From contig NZ_BDBY01000255.1 of the NCBI RefSeq assembly GCF_001613225.1, forward strand, positions 1 through 41,146: a stretch of DNA of 41,146 nucleotides, given 5' to 3'. This DNA comes from Nocardia pseudovaccinii NBRC 100343. GTDB lineage: Bacteria; Actinomycetota; Actinomycetes; Mycobacteriales; Mycobacteriaceae. The translations under genes were made by a program, and so were the position numbers. Positions 23,422 through 31,327 of the stretch are shown here, one piece after another (position 1 is the stretch's first letter; each line of letters starts with the position of its first letter). The notes under the pieces are model-generated. The model was given only the letters and a program-made list of their open reading frames with translations. It made no database searches and was not told the origin of the DNA.

Positions 23422-23483
23422 TCTTGCACGGCCCTTGCATAACAATGTCGTGCGACCTTGCACCACGATCGAGTGCTCATGCA
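23422..23483 (-). promoter_or_regulatory. Direct TGCAAG repeats in helical phase upstream of drrA-like gene
   Basis: On the minus strand the heptamers TGCAAGG (+ 23456-23462), TGCAAGG (23433-23439) and TGCAAGA (23422-23428) are spaced 23 and 11 bp apart, and a weaker TGCATGA (23477-23483) lies 21 bp further upstream. SARP-type activators bind heptameric direct repeats at about 11- or 22-bp spacing; a SARP-type regulator lies in the same gene neighbourhood. Assignment is inference. Confidence 0.4.
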
Positions 23484-23614
23484 CCGCTAGTTCAACGCGG
23501 CAACGTAACAACTGATTTCGGGAGAACATGGGTAACTCGTCGGGTACGGGCTGACTCGGTAACGACGTCATCGCCGGTCGCCGACGTAACTGCGGTGGCA
23601 CCTGACTCTGGCGC

Positions 23615-24775
23615 CTAAATACGCGGGGAGGCGGACAAGCGCTCGCGGAGTTTTACGCGGTCGGGTTTGCCGGGGCCGCGCAGCGGAAGCTCATCCAGCA
23701 GCGCCAGCTCGCGCGGTGCGGCGATGGAATCGAGTTCGCGCACGACGTGATCGCGCAGTTCCTCGAGGGTCGGGGTGGCGCCGGGGGCGGGGACCACCGC
23801 GACCGCGACCCGCTGGCCGAGCCTATCGTCGGGCAGACCGAGCACCACGCATTCGCTGATGCCCGGATGGGTGATCAGCACGGCCTCGACGACCTGCGGG
23901 ATGACGAGCAGTCCGCCGGTCATGATGGCCTCGTCGAGCCGTCCGCTGATCCTGAGCACGCCGTCCTCGTAGGTGCCCGCGTCTTCGGTGCGGAACCAGC
24001 CGGGTTCGGCGAACGCGGGATGGTCGGGCTGGCCGCGGTAGCCGATGGCGATCATCGCGCCGCCGAGCAGCACGCGACCGTCCTCGATGCGAATCTCGGT
24101 GCCGTCGAGCGGAACTCCGTCGTACACACAGCCGCCGCAGGTTTCGCTCATGCCATAGGTGCGAACGACGTTGATACCGGCCGCTTTCGCGCGTTCGTAG
24201 ACCGGCGCGGGCGTGGCCGCCCCGCCGACGAGCACGCCGTCCAACTCGGCAAGTGCTGCCGCCGCGGTGGGCGCCTCCAGTGCCTTGATGAGCTGGGTCG
24301 GCACCAGCGCGGTGTAGCGGCGCTCACCGCGCATACCGGAAATCGCGCCGGCCAGCGCCTCGGGGAGGAAGCCGCCGGAAACGTCGAGCACGCTGGGTTC
24401 GGTACCGGCCAGAATGCTGCGCAGCAGCACCTGAATGCCCGCGATGTGATGGGTCGGCAGGGCAAGCAGCCAGGTGCCGGGACCACCGAGTCGATCGTGT
24501 GTCGCGGTCCCGCTGGCCCGCAGTGCGGCGGAGCTGAGCATGGCGCCTTTCGGCACACCGGTGCTGCCGGAGGTGGTCACGACCAGTGCCGCCTCGTCAT
24601 CGATCAGTTCGCCGGGCGAGAGTGCATCGCTCAGTCGCCGGGCCTCCCGGCGGTCGCTGGTCGGTATCGGCAACCACGCGGGGCCGTTGCCCTCCAACAC
24701 TTCTCGCAGATGCGGTATGACATCGCCGAGCCCGGATCCGGTCGGCATCGGCAGCGTTCGCAGGGTGCGGCTCAT
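23615..24775 (-). CDS. menE: o-Succinylbenzoate-CoA ligase
   Basis: MenE activates o-succinylbenzoate with ATP and CoA for MenB. The 386-aa product is an acyl-adenylating enzyme of the short MenE size, with the P-loop-like motif VTTSGSTGVPKG (66-77), the adenylate motif RTYGMSETCGG, GYRGQPDHPAF, the hinge region GWFRTEDAG, and a C-terminal lysine region PLRGPGKPDRVKL. It lacks the longer N-terminal part of general acyl-CoA synthetases. ATG 24775 is preceded by GGGGGCG. menB lies two genes further upstream on the same strand, with a VOC protein between. Confidence 0.95.
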   Translation of the reverse strand: MSRTLRTLPMPTGSGLGDVIPHLREVLEGNGPAWLPIPTSDRREARRLSDALSPGELIDDEAALVVTTSGSTGVPKGAMLSSAALRASGTATHDRLGGPGTWLLALPTHHIAGIQVLLRSILAGTEPSVLDVSGGFLPEALAGAISGMRGERRYTALVPTQLIKALEAPTAAAALAELDGVLVGGAATPAPVYERAKAAGINVVRTYGMSETCGGCVYDGVPLDGTEIRIEDGRVLLGGAMIAIGYRGQPDHPAFAEPGWFRTEDAGTYEDGVLRISGRLDEAIMTGGLLVIPQVVEAVLITHPGISECVVLGLPDDRLGQRVAVAVVPAPGATPTLEELRDHVVRELDSIAAPRELALLDELPLRGPGKPDRVKLRERLSASPRI

Positions 24776-25132
24776 GATGTCGCCCCCGTCGTGCGCGACC
24801 GCACCTCGCTGGTGCTCGGCGCCGTCGTGCGCAGGCGCGCTGTGTTCATGGTTCGCTCGCTGCGCTCCCTCACGAGTCTGATCGTGTCATGTCGACACGA
24901 CCGCACGCGGCAGGGGTCGGTTTGCTGGGGCGGCGCGCTGGGGGTTCGGCCGCGTCAGGGGAGAAGAAGTCGGGTACGCCGGACATCGAGACTGCGATTC
25001 ACTCGGAGGACGGTACTCAGTCGGTGCTCACCCGGACGTCGGCGGTCGGGCGGTCATCCGTGGTTATCGTCCTCGCCGGGGTCGGCATTGGCAACTCGAG
25101 CCGGACCGGCCGCGCCGCCGCTGCCGGTGTGA
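24776..25132. other. Intergenic stretch with a copy of a short dispersed repeat
   Basis: No gene is supported here. It contains one 26-bp copy of a repeat (24847-24872) that is exactly inverted at 28146-28171, and a small palindrome TCGTGTC-atgtc-GACACGA (24880-24898). An ATG frame beginning in that palindrome runs through the VOC gene on the other strand and is rejected. Confidence 0.5.
24847..24872 (+). repeat. Dispersed intergenic repeat, copy A
   Basis: A 26-bp sequence whose exact reverse complement lies at 28146-28171, containing TCGCTCGCTGCGCTC. Shorter variants with the core TCGCTCACTGCGTTC occur twice at 27918-27934 and 27997-28013. Confidence 0.75.
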
Positions 25133-25525
25133 TCAGTCCGGTGACCAGCGCGAATCCCGCCGGATCGGATGCTCGGCGGGAACTTCGACCACAACGATCG
25201 GCACGCCGTCCGGATCGTGCACCCACATTTCGATCAGTCCCCACGGCTCGCGCACCGGCTCGCGCTGGATGCGGATCCCTTTCAGCGCCAGCTCCGCCGC
25301 CGCATCCGAAATGTCGCGAACCTGCAGCCACAGCGCACCTTCGAAGGTGGTCGATTTGCCCGATCCGCCGTGCGCGGCCACCTCGACCAGCGACTGTCCA
25401 GCGAAGAAAACCGTGCCGCCCGGATACTCGCGCGCGATGGCCAAGCCGAGTCCGTCGCGGTAGAACGCAAGGGTTGCCTGGTAGTCGGCGGGCCGCAGGA
25501 TGACCCGGCTGCTGAGGATGTCCAT
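25133..25525 (-). CDS. VOC/glyoxalase-fold protein
   Basis: The 130-aa product begins at ATG 25525 and follows menB by one nucleotide. It has the paired beta-alpha-beta-beta-beta pattern of the vicinal oxygen chelate fold: SSRVILRPADYQATLAFYRD, then GTVFFAGQSLVEVA, ALWLQVRDISDAAAELALKG, and EMWVHDPDGVPIVVVEVP. Possible metal-binding positions are the early and late acidic/His residues, but not all can be assigned. A similar protein (Rv0546c) sits near menB in M. tuberculosis. Its substrate is unknown, and it may act in quinone metabolism or stress (speculative). Confidence 0.85.
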   Translation of the reverse strand: MDILSSRVILRPADYQATLAFYRDGLGLAIAREYPGGTVFFAGQSLVEVAAHGGSGKSTTFEGALWLQVRDISDAAAELALKGIRIQREPVREPWGLIEMWVHDPDGVPIVVVEVPAEHPIRRDSRWSPD

Positions 25526-25526
25526 G

Positions 25527-26441
25527 TCAGAAGTACCAGGGGTAGGGGGTCCAGTCCGGCTTGCGCTTTTCCAGGAAGGCGTCGCGGCCTTCGACCGCCT
25601 CATCGGTCATATACGCCATCCGGGTGGCCTCGCCCGCGAAGAGCTGCTGACCGACCAGACCGTCGTCGAGCAGATTGAACGCGTACTTCAACATGCGCTG
25701 GGCCTGTGGGGATTTGCCGTTGATATCGGCGGTCCACTCCAGTGCGACATTTTCCAGTTCGGCGTGATCGACGACCTTGTTCACCGCACCCATCTGATGC
25801 ATTTCCTCGGCGGTGTAGGGGCGGCCGAGGAAGAAGATTTCCCGCGCGAATTTCTGGCCGACCATTTTCGCGAGATAGGCGCTGCCGTAACCGCCGTCGA
25901 AGCTGCCGACGTCGGCGTCGGTCTGCTTGAACCTGGCGTGCTCGCGGCTGGCCAGGGTCAGATCGCAGACCACGTGCAGACTGTGCCCGCCGCCCGCGGC
26001 CCAGCCGTTGACCAGCGCGATGACCACCTTCGGCATGAACCGGATCAGCCGCTGCACCTCGAGGATGTGCAGGCGGCCCGCGCGCGCCTGGTCGACGGTG
26101 TCCGCCGTATCGCCGTCCGCGTACTGGTAGCCGCTGCGGCCGCGAATGCGCTGGTCACCGCCCGAGCAGAAGGCCCAGCCGCCGTCCTTGGGACTGGGAC
26201 CGTTGCCGGTGAGCAGCACCGCGCCGACGTCCGGGGTCATCCTGGCGTGATCGAGCGCGCGATAGAGCTCGTCGACCGTATGCGGGCGGAACGCATTGCG
26301 CACCTCCGGCCGATCGAAGGCCACCCGGACGGTGCCCTGCTCGATATGCCGGTGATAGGTGATGTCGGTCAGGTTCTCGAACCCAGGAACGGGCCGCCAC
26401 AGCTTCGGATTGAACGTCACCCCAGTGATTATTGCCCCCAC
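25527..26441 (-). CDS. menB: 1,4-Dihydroxy-2-naphthoyl-CoA synthase
   Basis: MenB performs the ring-closing Claisen condensation of o-succinylbenzoyl-CoA to 1,4-dihydroxy-2-naphthoyl-CoA. The 304-aa crotonase-fold product is close to M. tuberculosis MenB over its whole length, with the motifs SPKDGGWAFCSGGDQRIRGR, VNGWAAGGGHSLHVVCD (oxyanion hole) and DADVGSFDGGYGSAYLA (catalytic Asp/Tyr region). GTG 26441 was taken as the start; another GTG at 26420 is possible. It is divergent from the hotdog thioesterase gene, 96 bp away, which suggests a shared promoter region for a pair in the same pathway. Confidence 0.97.
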   Translation of the reverse strand: MGAIITGVTFNPKLWRPVPGFENLTDITYHRHIEQGTVRVAFDRPEVRNAFRPHTVDELYRALDHARMTPDVGAVLLTGNGPSPKDGGWAFCSGGDQRIRGRSGYQYADGDTADTVDQARAGRLHILEVQRLIRFMPKVVIALVNGWAAGGGHSLHVVCDLTLASREHARFKQTDADVGSFDGGYGSAYLAKMVGQKFAREIFFLGRPYTAEEMHQMGAVNKVVDHAELENVALEWTADINGKSPQAQRMLKYAFNLLDDGLVGQQLFAGEATRMAYMTDEAVEGRDAFLEKRKPDWTPYPWYF

Positions 26442-26537
26442 CGATGTTTCGGGTGCCAGCGACTTCCATGCGAACTTCTACGGTGCCGATTCCATTACCG
26501 GACGGTACGACTTGACGGTGTATAACAACGCGATACC

Positions 26538-27290
26538 GTGCTAAGGATGAACGGAGCATCGCGAAGCGATTCGATGAGGGGCGGCGGTCGGGCGACGGGC
26601 GGGCGCGAGGCAGTGAAACGGGTTGCAGAGCGCGTTGGCGGGCGGTCCGGTCCGCGCATCGATAACAGCGCGGTGGACGAATCCCGGTACGAGAAGCACG
26701 GCGGCTTCCCCAAGGTCTCCCGCGCGCGAGTCGGCGCCGACTTCGGCCCGTTCGTCGAGGCCATGCGCACGCTGCAGGATCTGGTCGTCTCCGTGGACGC
26801 CCCCGACGAGATCTACGGCGAGGCACTCGACCGGACGCGCGAACTCATCGATCTGCTCGAGCCGTACCGCGCACCCGAACTGCAGGGCCCGGCGGGCCGC
26901 GCGGTCGAATTGCCCGGGCGCGGCAGCCTTTTGCTGCTGCCGTGGCAGGTGGTCGAGGCCGGACCCGACGGCATCGTGATGACCGGTGAGTTCCGTCGGT
27001 TCCATCTCGGCGGCAATGGCGCGGCACACGGCGGCGTGCTCCCGCTGCTCTTCGACGATCTGCTCGGCATGATCGTGCATTACGCCGGAAGGCCGATCAG
27101 CCGCACCGCCTATCTCCATGTGAACTACCGCAAAATCACTCCGTTGCAGACACCGCTGACCGTGCGGGGGCGCGTCGATCGCATCGAAGGGCGCAAAACG
27201 TACATAACCGCGGAACTGGCCGATGAGCAGGGCAATGTCCTCGCCGATTGTGAAGGATTGATGGTCCAATTGCTGCCGTGGCAGCCGTAG
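26538..27290 (+). CDS. PaaI-type hotdog thioesterase
   Basis: The 250-aa product has a basic Gly/Arg-rich N-terminus of about 45 residues, a helical middle part (DFGPFVEAMRTLQDLVV, LDRTRELIDLL), and a hotdog domain at about 120-250: MTGEFRRFHLGGNGAAHGGVLPLLFDDLLG, with the catalytic acid in the central helix, and strands TAYLHVNYRKITPLQTPL. The start is uncertain: GTG 26538, ATG 26547 and ATG 26574 are possible. A MenI-like role (releasing dihydroxynaphthoate from its CoA) is attractive because menB is divergent and no other thioesterase is in the window, but this is inference. The DFFGH-type region is altered (HLGGNGAAHGG). Confidence 0.85.
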   Translation: MLRMNGASRSDSMRGGGRATGGREAVKRVAERVGGRSGPRIDNSAVDESRYEKHGGFPKVSRARVGADFGPFVEAMRTLQDLVVSVDAPDEIYGEALDRTRELIDLLEPYRAPELQGPAGRAVELPGRGSLLLLPWQVVEAGPDGIVMTGEFRRFHLGGNGAAHGGVLPLLFDDLLGMIVHYAGRPISRTAYLHVNYRKITPLQTPLTVRGRVDRIEGRKTYITAELADEQGNVLADCEGLMVQLLPWQP

Positions 27291-27376
27291 CTCGATGAGT
27301 GCCGTGTGACTCTGCGCACCAGTGCGTATAGTGACGTGCGCTCGTTCATCGACATCGATCCCGGAGGAACCTGAAA

Positions 27377-27820
27377 GTGGTTGCAGCACTGTCTGAATCC
27401 CTGCTCGACGACGCAAAGCGCACGGCCTTCCTTGCCGATGCCAAGGAGGTTCTGGACGCCGAGGTGTCGGACAAGGGTGGTGCGTCGGGCCTGGCCGTCA
27501 AGGGTGGCTACGCGGCGGTCAAGAAGATCAGCCCGTCCATCGTGCCGGACGCGCTGGAGTCCTTGGCGCCCAAGCTCGTCTCGCAGCTGGAGCCGTTCTG
27601 GCAGGAATACTCGGCGACGGGGTCCGGCCAGTTCGCCGACCTGCTGGTCGCCAAGTCGGACGAGGTCGCCGAGGCATTGCTCGCGGTGACCGACGCGCGT
27701 GCCGACGCCTCGACGCGTCCGGCGCTGAAGAAGGTCTACTCGTCGATGCGTTCCTCGGCCAAGAAGAACGTCATCGAGGCCCTGCCGCGGCTGGGCGACC
27801 TCGTGCAGCGGCACGCCTGA
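27377..27820 (+). CDS. Conserved soluble protein of unknown function (DUF6918-like)
   Basis: The 147-aa product starts at GTG 27377 with GGAGG (27362-27366) ten bases upstream. It is alpha-helical with no membrane segment and no cysteine, containing VSDKGGASGLAVKGGYAAVK near the start and a repeated pattern of short helices ending with ALPRLGDLVQRHA. A small protein of this type (Rv0543c-like) lies near menE in mycobacteria. I believe the family is DUF6918 but cannot confirm it. A GC-rich hairpin follows the stop closely. Confidence 0.7.
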   Translation: MVAALSESLLDDAKRTAFLADAKEVLDAEVSDKGGASGLAVKGGYAAVKKISPSIVPDALESLAPKLVSQLEPFWQEYSATGSGQFADLLVAKSDEVAEALLAVTDARADASTRPALKKVYSSMRSSAKKNVIEALPRLGDLVQRHA

Positions 27821-27828
27821 GTTGGATT

Positions 27829-27846
27829 GCGGCGCCACGGCGCCGC
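27829..27846 (+). terminator. Hairpin after the small conserved protein gene
   Basis: GCGGCGC (27829-27835) and GCGCCGC (27840-27846) form a 7-bp stem with a CACG loop, 8 nt after the stop, followed by GTTTCG. The stem is strong but the T-run is short. Confidence 0.55.
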
Positions 27847-27858
27847 GTTTCGCGCTCA

Positions 27859-28013
27859 TGCCTACGCCTCGCTAGCGCTCGGCTCCGGTATGACCGCGTG
27901 AGCGGCTGTGTTTTTTGTCGCTCACTGCGTTCGCTGGTGCCTGCGCCTCGCTAGCGCTGGGCTCCGGCATGACCGTGTGGGCGGCTGTGTTTTTTGTCGC
28001 TCACTGCGTTCGC
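27859..28013 (+). repeat. Tandem duplication, 76-bp units at a 79-bp period
   Basis: Unit 1 (27859-27934) and unit 2 (27938-28013) differ at 5 of 76 positions. Each contains a GCTAGC palindrome in CTCGCTAGCGCT, a T6 tract, and ends in TCGCTCACTGCGTTCGC. Confidence 0.9.
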
Positions 28014-28145
28014 GCATGGGACTCGCTCCGTGGTGGGTGCGCTGGCGACGCTCATTGTCGCGCACGGCGATTCGGCCGACCACGGGCGCTGAGCGCCCCG
28101 CGTCCGGTGGTGGACGCGGGGCGAATTTTCCGCCAACCCCGACGG

Positions 28146-28171
28146 CGTGAGGGAGCGCAGCGAGCGAACCA
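28146..28171 (-). repeat. Dispersed intergenic repeat, copy B (inverted)
   Basis: Exact reverse complement of 24847-24872 over 26 bp. The two copies lie in intergenic DNA on either side of the menB region, about 3.3 kb apart. Confidence 0.75.
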
Positions 28172-28191
28172 ACGGCACAGCGCCCTCTGGG

Positions 28192-28227
28192 CACAATGGT
28201 GCCGAGCGCTGGCGAGGTGCCATTGTG
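28192..28227. promoter_or_regulatory. Inverted repeat upstream of menD
   Basis: CACAATGG (28192-28199) and CCATTGTG (28220-28227) with a 20-nt spacer, 47 bp before the menD GTG. It may be a regulator site or leader hairpin. Confidence 0.3.
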
Positions 28228-28274
28228 AGCAGGGTGACGAAGACGTCGAAGCAACTGTCTGAGAGGCTGGAGAT

Positions 28275-29918
28275 GTGAATCCGTCTACAGCACAGGCGCA
28301 AGTGGTCGTTGACGAGCTCGCGCGCGGGGGTGTGCGAGACGTCGTTCTGTGCCCGGGGTCGAGAAACGCGCCCCTGGCATTCGCGCTGCAGGCGGCCGAT
28401 GCGGCAGGCCGGCTCCGCCTGCACATGCGCATCGACGAGCGAACCGCGGGCTTCCTGGCCATCGGACTCGCCATCGCCAGTCGACTGCCGGTGCCGGTGG
28501 TGATGACCTCGGGGACCGCTGTCGCCAATCTCGGCCCCGCCGTGCTGGAGGCGAACTACGCTCGCGTACCGCTGGTGGTGCTGAGCGCCAACCGGCCCTA
28601 CGAGATGCTCGGTTCCGGCGCCAATCAGACCGTCGAACAATTCGGGCTGTTCGGTAGCCAGGTCCGTGCCTCGATCAGCCTCGGACTCGCCGAGGAGGAG
28701 TCGGACACCGATGGCGGCGTGCCCTACGGCCAGCAGAACAGCCAGTGGCGTTCGGCCGTCTGCCGGGTACTCGCGGCGGCCCGTGGCACCCGTTCCGGCA
28801 ATGCCGGGCCGGTGCATTTCGATATTCCGCTGCGCGAGCCGCTGGTGCCGGATCACACGCCGGACGAGTGGGCGCCTCAGGGCCGCCCCGGCGGCGAGGC
28901 GTGGACGTGCACCCGCTACGCGACGCTCGATGTGCCGCTCGATCTCGACCTGACGCCCGATACGGTCGTCATCTCCGGCCACGGCGCAGGCTTGCGGCCG
29001 GAACTGGCCGAGCTGCCGACAGTGGCCGAACCCACGGCCCCGATGCACGGTCCGGCCCTGCATCCGCTGGCCCTGCCGCTGCTGAAGCCGCGGCAGGCGA
29101 TCATCACCGGGCGGCCGACGCTGCATCGCCAGGTCGCGAAGGTGCTCGCGGATCCGGCCGTGACCGTCTACGCGCTCACCACCGGCCCGCGCTGGCCCGA
29201 TGTCTCCGGCAATGTGGTCGGCACCGGAACCCGGGCGGTTGCCACGGGTGCGCCAAGTGCGGACTGGCTCGCGTACTGCCGCGAACTCGATGCGAAGGCC
29301 GTTCAGGTCGTTCGCGCCGAACTGGCCAACCATCCGAAACCGACCGGGCTGCACGTTGCCGCGGTGGTGATGGACGCGTTGCGCGAGGGCGATCAGCTGC
29401 TGCTCGGGGCATCCAATCCGGTGCGTGACGCGGCCCTGGTCTCGCCCCCGCGGCCGGGTGTCCGAGTGCTGTCCAATCGTGGCGTGGCCGGTATCGACGG
29501 CACCGTTTCCACGGCCGTCGGCGCGGCGCTGCACCACACCGGGCGCACCTTCGCGCTGATCGGTGACCTCACCTTCCTGCACGACGCCTCCGGCCTGCTC
29601 ATCGGCCGCGGCGAACCCCGCCCCGCCGATCTGACCATCGTGGTCGCCAACGACGACGGCGGCGGCATCTTCGAACTCCTGGAACAGGGTGATCCGCAGT
29701 ACGCCGGTGTTTTCGAGCGCGTCTTCGGTACGCCGCACGGAATGGATTTGGCCGCGCTGTGTGCCGCCTACCGGATTCCGCACAAGCAGGTCGATACCGA
29801 GCAGTTGGCGGTCGAGTTGGCCGGGCACGCGCACGGGTTGCGGGTGCTCGAAGTCGCGACCGAGCGATCCAGTCTGCGGGAGTTGCACGCGACGGTGCGG
29901 GCCAAGATCGCGCCGTAA
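28275..29918 (+). CDS. menD: 2-Succinyl-5-enolpyruvyl-6-hydroxy-3-cyclohexene-1-carboxylate synthase
   Basis: MenD is a thiamine-diphosphate enzyme that adds 2-oxoglutarate to isochorismate, the first committed menaquinone step. The 547-aa product has the N-terminal Pyr domain with VLCPGSRNAPLAFAL and the ERTAGFLAIGLA glutamate that activates ThDP, the TSGTAVANLGPAVLEA and LSANRPYEMLGSGANQTV segments, a central domain, and a C-terminal PP domain with the ThDP-Mg motif GDLTFLHDASGLL ... NDDGGGIFELL. GTG 28275 is preceded by GAGAGG and GGAG. No menF or menC lies beside it, unlike some relatives. Confidence 0.97.
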   Translation: MNPSTAQAQVVVDELARGGVRDVVLCPGSRNAPLAFALQAADAAGRLRLHMRIDERTAGFLAIGLAIASRLPVPVVMTSGTAVANLGPAVLEANYARVPLVVLSANRPYEMLGSGANQTVEQFGLFGSQVRASISLGLAEEESDTDGGVPYGQQNSQWRSAVCRVLAAARGTRSGNAGPVHFDIPLREPLVPDHTPDEWAPQGRPGGEAWTCTRYATLDVPLDLDLTPDTVVISGHGAGLRPELAELPTVAEPTAPMHGPALHPLALPLLKPRQAIITGRPTLHRQVAKVLADPAVTVYALTTGPRWPDVSGNVVGTGTRAVATGAPSADWLAYCRELDAKAVQVVRAELANHPKPTGLHVAAVVMDALREGDQLLLGASNPVRDAALVSPPRPGVRVLSNRGVAGIDGTVSTAVGAALHHTGRTFALIGDLTFLHDASGLLIGRGEPRPADLTIVVANDDGGGIFELLEQGDPQYAGVFERVFGTPHGMDLAALCAAYRIPHKQVDTEQLAVELAGHAHGLRVLEVATERSSLRELHATVRAKIAP

Positions 29919-29931
29919 GCCGACGGGCCGA

Positions 29932-30162
29932 TCAGTACTCCGGCTCGGAATCGCGATCGTCGTCGAGCGGCACCGGGATCGACTGTTCCACGACATCGGC
30001 CGGATTGGCGTCGAAGGCATCTCGATCGACCGCCGCCGCGAGCTCGCGGTCGGAGCTGTCGTCGGTGTCATCGACGATCTCAGGGTAGGCGGGGACGTTC
30101 TGCTCGACGTAGTCGGCTTCCGAAACCGCGTCGACGGTGCGGGACGTGCTTGGATCGGTCAT
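29932..30162 (-). CDS. Small acidic protein with repeated EADxVEQ-type motif
   Basis: The ATG at 30162 follows AGAGGAACG; the longer open frame upstream is an artefact. The 76-aa product is strongly acidic and probably unfolded. It contains two related segments, EADYVEQNVPAYPE and PADVVEQSIPVPLDDD, separated by an acidic linker. Proteins with this repeat occur widely in actinobacteria, but I know of no function. It overlaps nothing and is convergent with menD; 13 nt separate their stop codons. Confidence 0.65.
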   Translation of the reverse strand: MTDPSTSRTVDAVSEADYVEQNVPAYPEIVDDTDDSSDRELAAAVDRDAFDANPADVVEQSIPVPLDDDRDSEPEY

Positions 30163-30311
30163 CGTTCGTTCCTCTCCGCGCGTGCTTTTCGGCTGGGTAC
30201 CCGATGCTCTGCCGAGCGAACTCCAGGTGCTGCGGGAATCACAGCGCAGGCGGACAACCAGTCCAACACTGTTGAGAATGCTCCTAGTCCGGCCGCGCGG
30301 CAACCCACCTG

Positions 30312-30548
30312 CTACTCGCCGTCGGCTGGACCCGAACCATTCGCCGGGAATTCGACGAGCGCCAATGTGCGCCCCGCCATGAACCGCGCCGTGCGCACCG
30401 CGACGCCCGTTCGCGTCACTTCGCTGACCTCGACCACGCCACGCGCGATGCGCACCTCGACCTTGCGCCCGGCCCGCGTCGCGACCACTTCATAACTGCG
30501 AGACCCGTCGCCGAAGTCGACGACGATCTCCACCCGATCGCCCTTCAT
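30312..30548 (-). CDS. Small soluble protein of unknown function (78 aa)
   Basis: ATG 30548 follows GGAG by 9 bases. The 78-aa product is mainly beta-strand (KGDRVEIVVDFGDGSRSYEV, KVEVRIARGVVEVSEVTRTG, TLALVEFPANG) and lacks membrane segments and cysteines. The pattern of short alternating strands suggests a compact beta-barrel fold. It lies 149 nt upstream of the acidic protein gene on the same strand, and is divergent from the DinB-like gene. No family is recognised. Confidence 0.65.
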   Translation of the reverse strand: MKGDRVEIVVDFGDGSRSYEVVATRAGRKVEVRIARGVVEVSEVTRTGVAVRTARFMAGRTLALVEFPANGSGPADGE

Positions 30549-30659
30549 CTACCAATTCTCCGCTTTTCCAGCACTTTTCGCCGCTACGACTTGGTTGCGA
30601 TGAATTCCGATGGTGCGCGCCGTCTCAATCGTTGACGTTCCGTTGCCGAGGAGGACCCG

Positions 30660-31238
30660 ATGCACCCGAATTTCGATCTCGAACCGGCCGCCGCCGCCCT
30701 GGAGGCGGTGGTCGGCGCCATCACCGACGATCAGCTCAACGCGCCGACACCATGCACCGATACCAGCGTGCGCGACCTGTTCGCCCACGTCATCGGACTC
30801 ACCGAAGCGTTCCGGCAGGCCGCGACCAAGGAAGCGGTCGGCCGCTCGGTCCCGCCCGCCGTCGGCCCCGACAGCGCCCTGCCCGCCGACTGGCGTTCTC
30901 GCATTCCGGCCCAGCTGAAGGCACTCGTCGAGGCCTGGCGCGATCCGGCGGCCTGGGACGGCGAAACCGAAGCTGGCGGGGTATCCGCCCCGGCGGTCGT
31001 CATGGCCACGATCGCGCTGGACGAAATCGTTGTCCACAGTTGGGATCTCGCCCGCGCTACCGATCAGCAACTGACGGTCGACCCGGTGCACCTGACCGTC
31101 CTGCTCGAATTCCTCAGGGACACACCGCCCGAAGGCACCCCGGGGATGTTCGGCCCTGTCGTCCGAGTTCCCGACACCGCCGCGCCCCTGGACCGCATCG
31201 TCGGACTCACCGGCCGCGACCCCTCCTGGGCCCGCTGA
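30660..31238 (+). CDS. TIGR03086-type DinB/mycothiol-dependent isomerase-like protein
   Basis: The 192-aa product starts at ATG 30660 with GAGGAGG just upstream. It shows the DinB four-helix pattern: TDDQLNAPTPCTDTSVRDLFAHVIGLTEAF near the start, with a first metal-ligand His in LFAHVIG, and IALDEIVVHSWDLARAT with the second. The TIGR03086/MDMPI family uses a bound metal and often mycothiol, the main low-molecular-weight thiol of these bacteria. The substrate is unknown. A long hairpin separates its end from the convergent TetR gene. Confidence 0.88.
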   Translation: MHPNFDLEPAAAALEAVVGAITDDQLNAPTPCTDTSVRDLFAHVIGLTEAFRQAATKEAVGRSVPPAVGPDSALPADWRSRIPAQLKALVEAWRDPAAWDGETEAGGVSAPAVVMATIALDEIVVHSWDLARATDQQLTVDPVHLTVLLEFLRDTPPEGTPGMFGPVVRVPDTAAPLDRIVGLTGRDPSWAR

Positions 31239-31327
31239 TCACCTGCGGCCGAGACCGAGCCCGCGTGCGACCCGGGCCATAGCCGCCCCGACCCTCCGCT
31301 GAATAGCTCGCAACAAGTTGCCTCGAC

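Larger units (their letters stand above)
27847..28274. other. Repeat-rich intergenic stretch upstream of menD
   Basis: No supported gene in about 430 bp. It holds a 79-bp-period tandem duplication (27859-28013), an inverted copy of the dispersed repeat (28146-28171), and an inverted repeat CACAATGG/CCATTGTG (28192-28199/28220-28227) that ends 47 bp before the menD start. Confidence 0.75.

Noticed and set aside
24889..25503. ATG frame after menE running through the VOC gene
   Set aside because: Overlaps a real gene by about 370 nt on the other strand and has no ribosome-binding signal.
27951..30071. Long minus-strand frame opposite menD
   Set aside because: Antisense shadow; no ribosome binding site or known motif, while menD is unambiguous.
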